Part shown: piece by piece, positions 62,961-64,000 of the stretch
Layout: every line of letters starts with the position of its first letter
How positions within the stretch are numbered: the stretch's first letter is position 1
Assembly (NCBI GenBank): GCA_002480645.1
Contig: DLCN01000004.1
Coordinates: 65,559 to 129,558 of the forward strand
Source of the DNA: Balneolaceae bacterium UBA7797
Lineage (GTDB): Bacteria > Bacteroidota > Rhodothermia > Balneolales > Balneolaceae
Reading direction: 5' to 3'
DNA length: 64,000 nt
The notes under the pieces: generated by a model
What the model saw: the letters and a program-made list of their open reading frames with translations, nothing else
What the model was told of the DNA's origin: nothing
Databases searched by the model: none
Made by a program: the position numbers and the translations under genes

Positions 62961-63593
62961 ATGATACTTACCCGCTCCGATATCGACGCTCTTCCCTCCC
63001 GCAAACGTGCTCACTTTGTAAACAGCTGTGTGGGATACAAATCCGCCAATCTGATTGGGACCAAAGACGAGCACGGGGTGAGTAATCTGGCGGTATTCAG
63101 CTCTGTAATCCATCTCGGAAGCAATCCACCGCTACTCGGTTTTATTCTGCGTCCGAGAACGGTTATCCGGAATACGTACGATAATTTAAGATCATCAGGA
63201 GTATTTACAGTAAACCACATCAGTGAAGAAAATTACAAACAAGCGCATCAGACTTCGGCCAAATATGCACCGGAAGTTTCTGAATTTGAATCTGCCGGTC
63301 TTACCGAGGAATACCTAAACGATTTCGATGCTCCTTTTGCGAAAGAAAGTCCCATAAAAATCGGATGTCGGTACATCAACGAATATTATCTGGAAGAAAA
63401 CGAGTGTACGCTGATCATTGGCGGAATTGAATTCGTTCAATTTGATGAAAGCATCCTGAATGATGATGGCTGGCTGAATCTGGAAAAATCCGGTACGGCT
63501 GTCGTAAGTGGTTTGGATGCCTACAGCATTCCTGCGTTACTTGACCGGTTGAGTTATGCCGAACCGGGTTCCGAACCGAAATCTATTCTTTGA
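62961..63593 (+). CDS. Flavin reductase-like (FMN-binding split barrel) protein
   Basis: A protein of about 210 residues of the flavin reductase-like split-barrel family. It shows KSANLIGTKDEHGVSNLAVF, FSSVIHLGSNPPLLGFILRP and SSGVFTVNHISEENYKQAHQ, the FMN-binding strands, and no NAD-binding domain. Such proteins reduce FMN with NAD(P)H or bind flavin for other uses; the partner is unknown. The frame is open upstream to 62910, but ATG at 62961 matches the family start and avoids the terminator region. It has its own position between a terminator and the mrp promoter, so it is likely monocistronic. Confidence 0.85.
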   Translation: MILTRSDIDALPSRKRAHFVNSCVGYKSANLIGTKDEHGVSNLAVFSSVIHLGSNPPLLGFILRPRTVIRNTYDNLRSSGVFTVNHISEENYKQAHQTSAKYAPEVSEFESAGLTEEYLNDFDAPFAKESPIKIGCRYINEYYLEENECTLIIGGIEFVQFDESILNDDGWLNLEKSGTAVVSGLDAYSIPALLDRLSYAEPGSEPKSIL

Positions 63594-63689
63594 TTGATCC
63601 GTGTTTCAGTACCATTTTTTTTTATGATCGTGAATAACGGAATGGAATTTCGCTCATTATAACAATGTTTATCCTAGCCAATATCTGTG

Positions 63690-63697
63690 TATCTTTG
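63690..63697 (+). promoter_or_regulatory. Putative promoter of mrp (TATCTTTG)
   Basis: TATCTTTG is an exact match to the Bacteroidota TAnnTTTG -7 box, with TTTA 18 bases upstream as a -33 element and 29 bases to the ATG at 63727. This is the best promoter candidate in the window. Confidence 0.5.
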
Positions 63698-63726
63698 ACC
63701 ACTTTTTAATTTCAGAATTTTCGAAC

Positions 63727-64000
63727 ATGTCGATCAATAAAGAACAAGTTAAAACGGCACTGTCTCATGTGCTTCATCCGGTAGAAAAAAATGATCTGGT
63801 AGCACTGGGAATGATCCAGGATCTTATCGTTCAGGAAAAGTACATCACCTTTACACTGGAAATGCCCGAACAGAATGATGAACTAGCAAACGATCTGAAA
63901 AAGAAGTGCGAGGGAGCTGTTCATAAATTCATCGATCGTGAAGCGATTGTGGATATTCAGGTAGGGTTAAATATTTCGAAGAACAACGGTCAGCAGAAAA
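63727..64000 (+). CDS. Mrp/ApbC-type Fe-S cluster carrier (partial, N-terminal MIP18 domain)
   Basis: Only the first 91 residues are in the window. They match the MIP18/DUF59 domain that opens many Mrp/ApbC P-loop ATPases: INKEQVKTALSHVLHPVEKN, DLVALGMIQDLIVQEKYITF, ANDLKKKCEGAVHKFI and VDIQVGLNIS. The ATPase domain with its Walker motif must lie beyond the right edge, so a stand-alone DUF59 protein cannot be excluded. It would help assemble iron-sulfur clusters. The preceding promoter-like box supports this ATG. Confidence 0.75.
   Translation, partial: MSINKEQVKTALSHVLHPVEKNDLVALGMIQDLIVQEKYITFTLEMPEQNDELANDLKKKCEGAVHKFIDREAIVDIQVGLNISKNNGQQK

Noticed and set aside
1..64000. tRNA, rRNA, CRISPR, insertion sequences, riboswitches and prophage genes
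   Set aside because: None seen: no TPsiC-like GGTTCGAATC arms in a cloverleaf context, no direct-repeat arrays, no transposase or integrase motifs, and no riboswitch-like leader upstream of gcvT or thiN.

Overview
The window reads as a chromosomal stretch from a Gram-negative member of the Bacteroidota/Balneolota (FCB) group. The grounds are outer-membrane machinery (lipoproteins, a LolA-like chaperone, a beta-barrel, an ExbB/ExbD/TonB set), CCDC81-like HU domains joined to a SPOR domain, alpha-2-macroglobulin paired with PBP1C, and recurrent TAnnTTYG promoter elements of the Bacteroidota -7 type. Shine-Dalgarno-like GGAG stretches precede only some genes. The taxon is inferred from gene content; no rRNA or other marker gene is present. 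I saw no tRNA, rRNA, CRISPR array, insertion sequence or prophage. Both edges cut a gene: a MurF-like ligase on the left and an Mrp-type Fe-S carrier on the right.

Layout: 1-6.6 kb is housekeeping (membrane-anchored MurF-like ligase, UspA-like protein, CCA-type nucleotidyltransferase, IspE, glycogen phosphorylase and a terminator). 6.7-15.5 kb is a run of minus-strand genes: an APC permease with an odd amidohydrolase lipoprotein, a repeat-bearing gap of about 500 bp, a modular GH127 enzyme, a small membrane protein, a proline aminopeptidase and thiamine pyrophosphokinase. 15.6-17.8 kb carries an NrnA-like DHH phosphoesterase and a DegP-like lipoprotein.

17.8-32.2 kb is a glucuronoxylan-utilisation locus. 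A LacI-type regulator is followed by xylB, xylA, an SDR (probable mannonate oxidoreductase), GH67 alpha-glucuronidase, GH10 xylanase, GH3 xylosidase/glucosidase, a GPH-type sugar symporter and a ManD-type mannonate dehydratase. The exported lipoprotein enzymes would cut the polymer, the symporter would import fragments, and the cytoplasmic enzymes would feed xylose to the pentose phosphate pathway and glucuronate carbon toward KDG. Four or five related near-palindromes built on GAGCAAATTT lie only around lacI and xylB and are the likely operators. No SusC/SusD pair is present.

32.2-46.2 kb is mostly envelope and stress genes: a membrane gluzincin-like protein, DoxX, proline dehydrogenase, a nine-repeat DUF4097 protein, PBP1C (with no conventional start codon ahead of its membrane anchor), alpha-2-macroglobulin and MscS. 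46.2-59.5 kb is one long co-directional run: gcvT, comB, ftsK, a lolA-like gene, a flippase-like membrane protein, a beta-barrel, a small HU-like protein, an HU-TM-SPOR protein, exbB, exbD, tonB-like and an S41 peptidase. I consider this run the most interesting part, because the HU-TM-SPOR protein could physically link DNA to septal peptidoglycan next to ftsK and a proton-driven envelope motor. 59.6-64 kb holds a large Asp-box repeat protein, a flavin reductase and the start of mrp.
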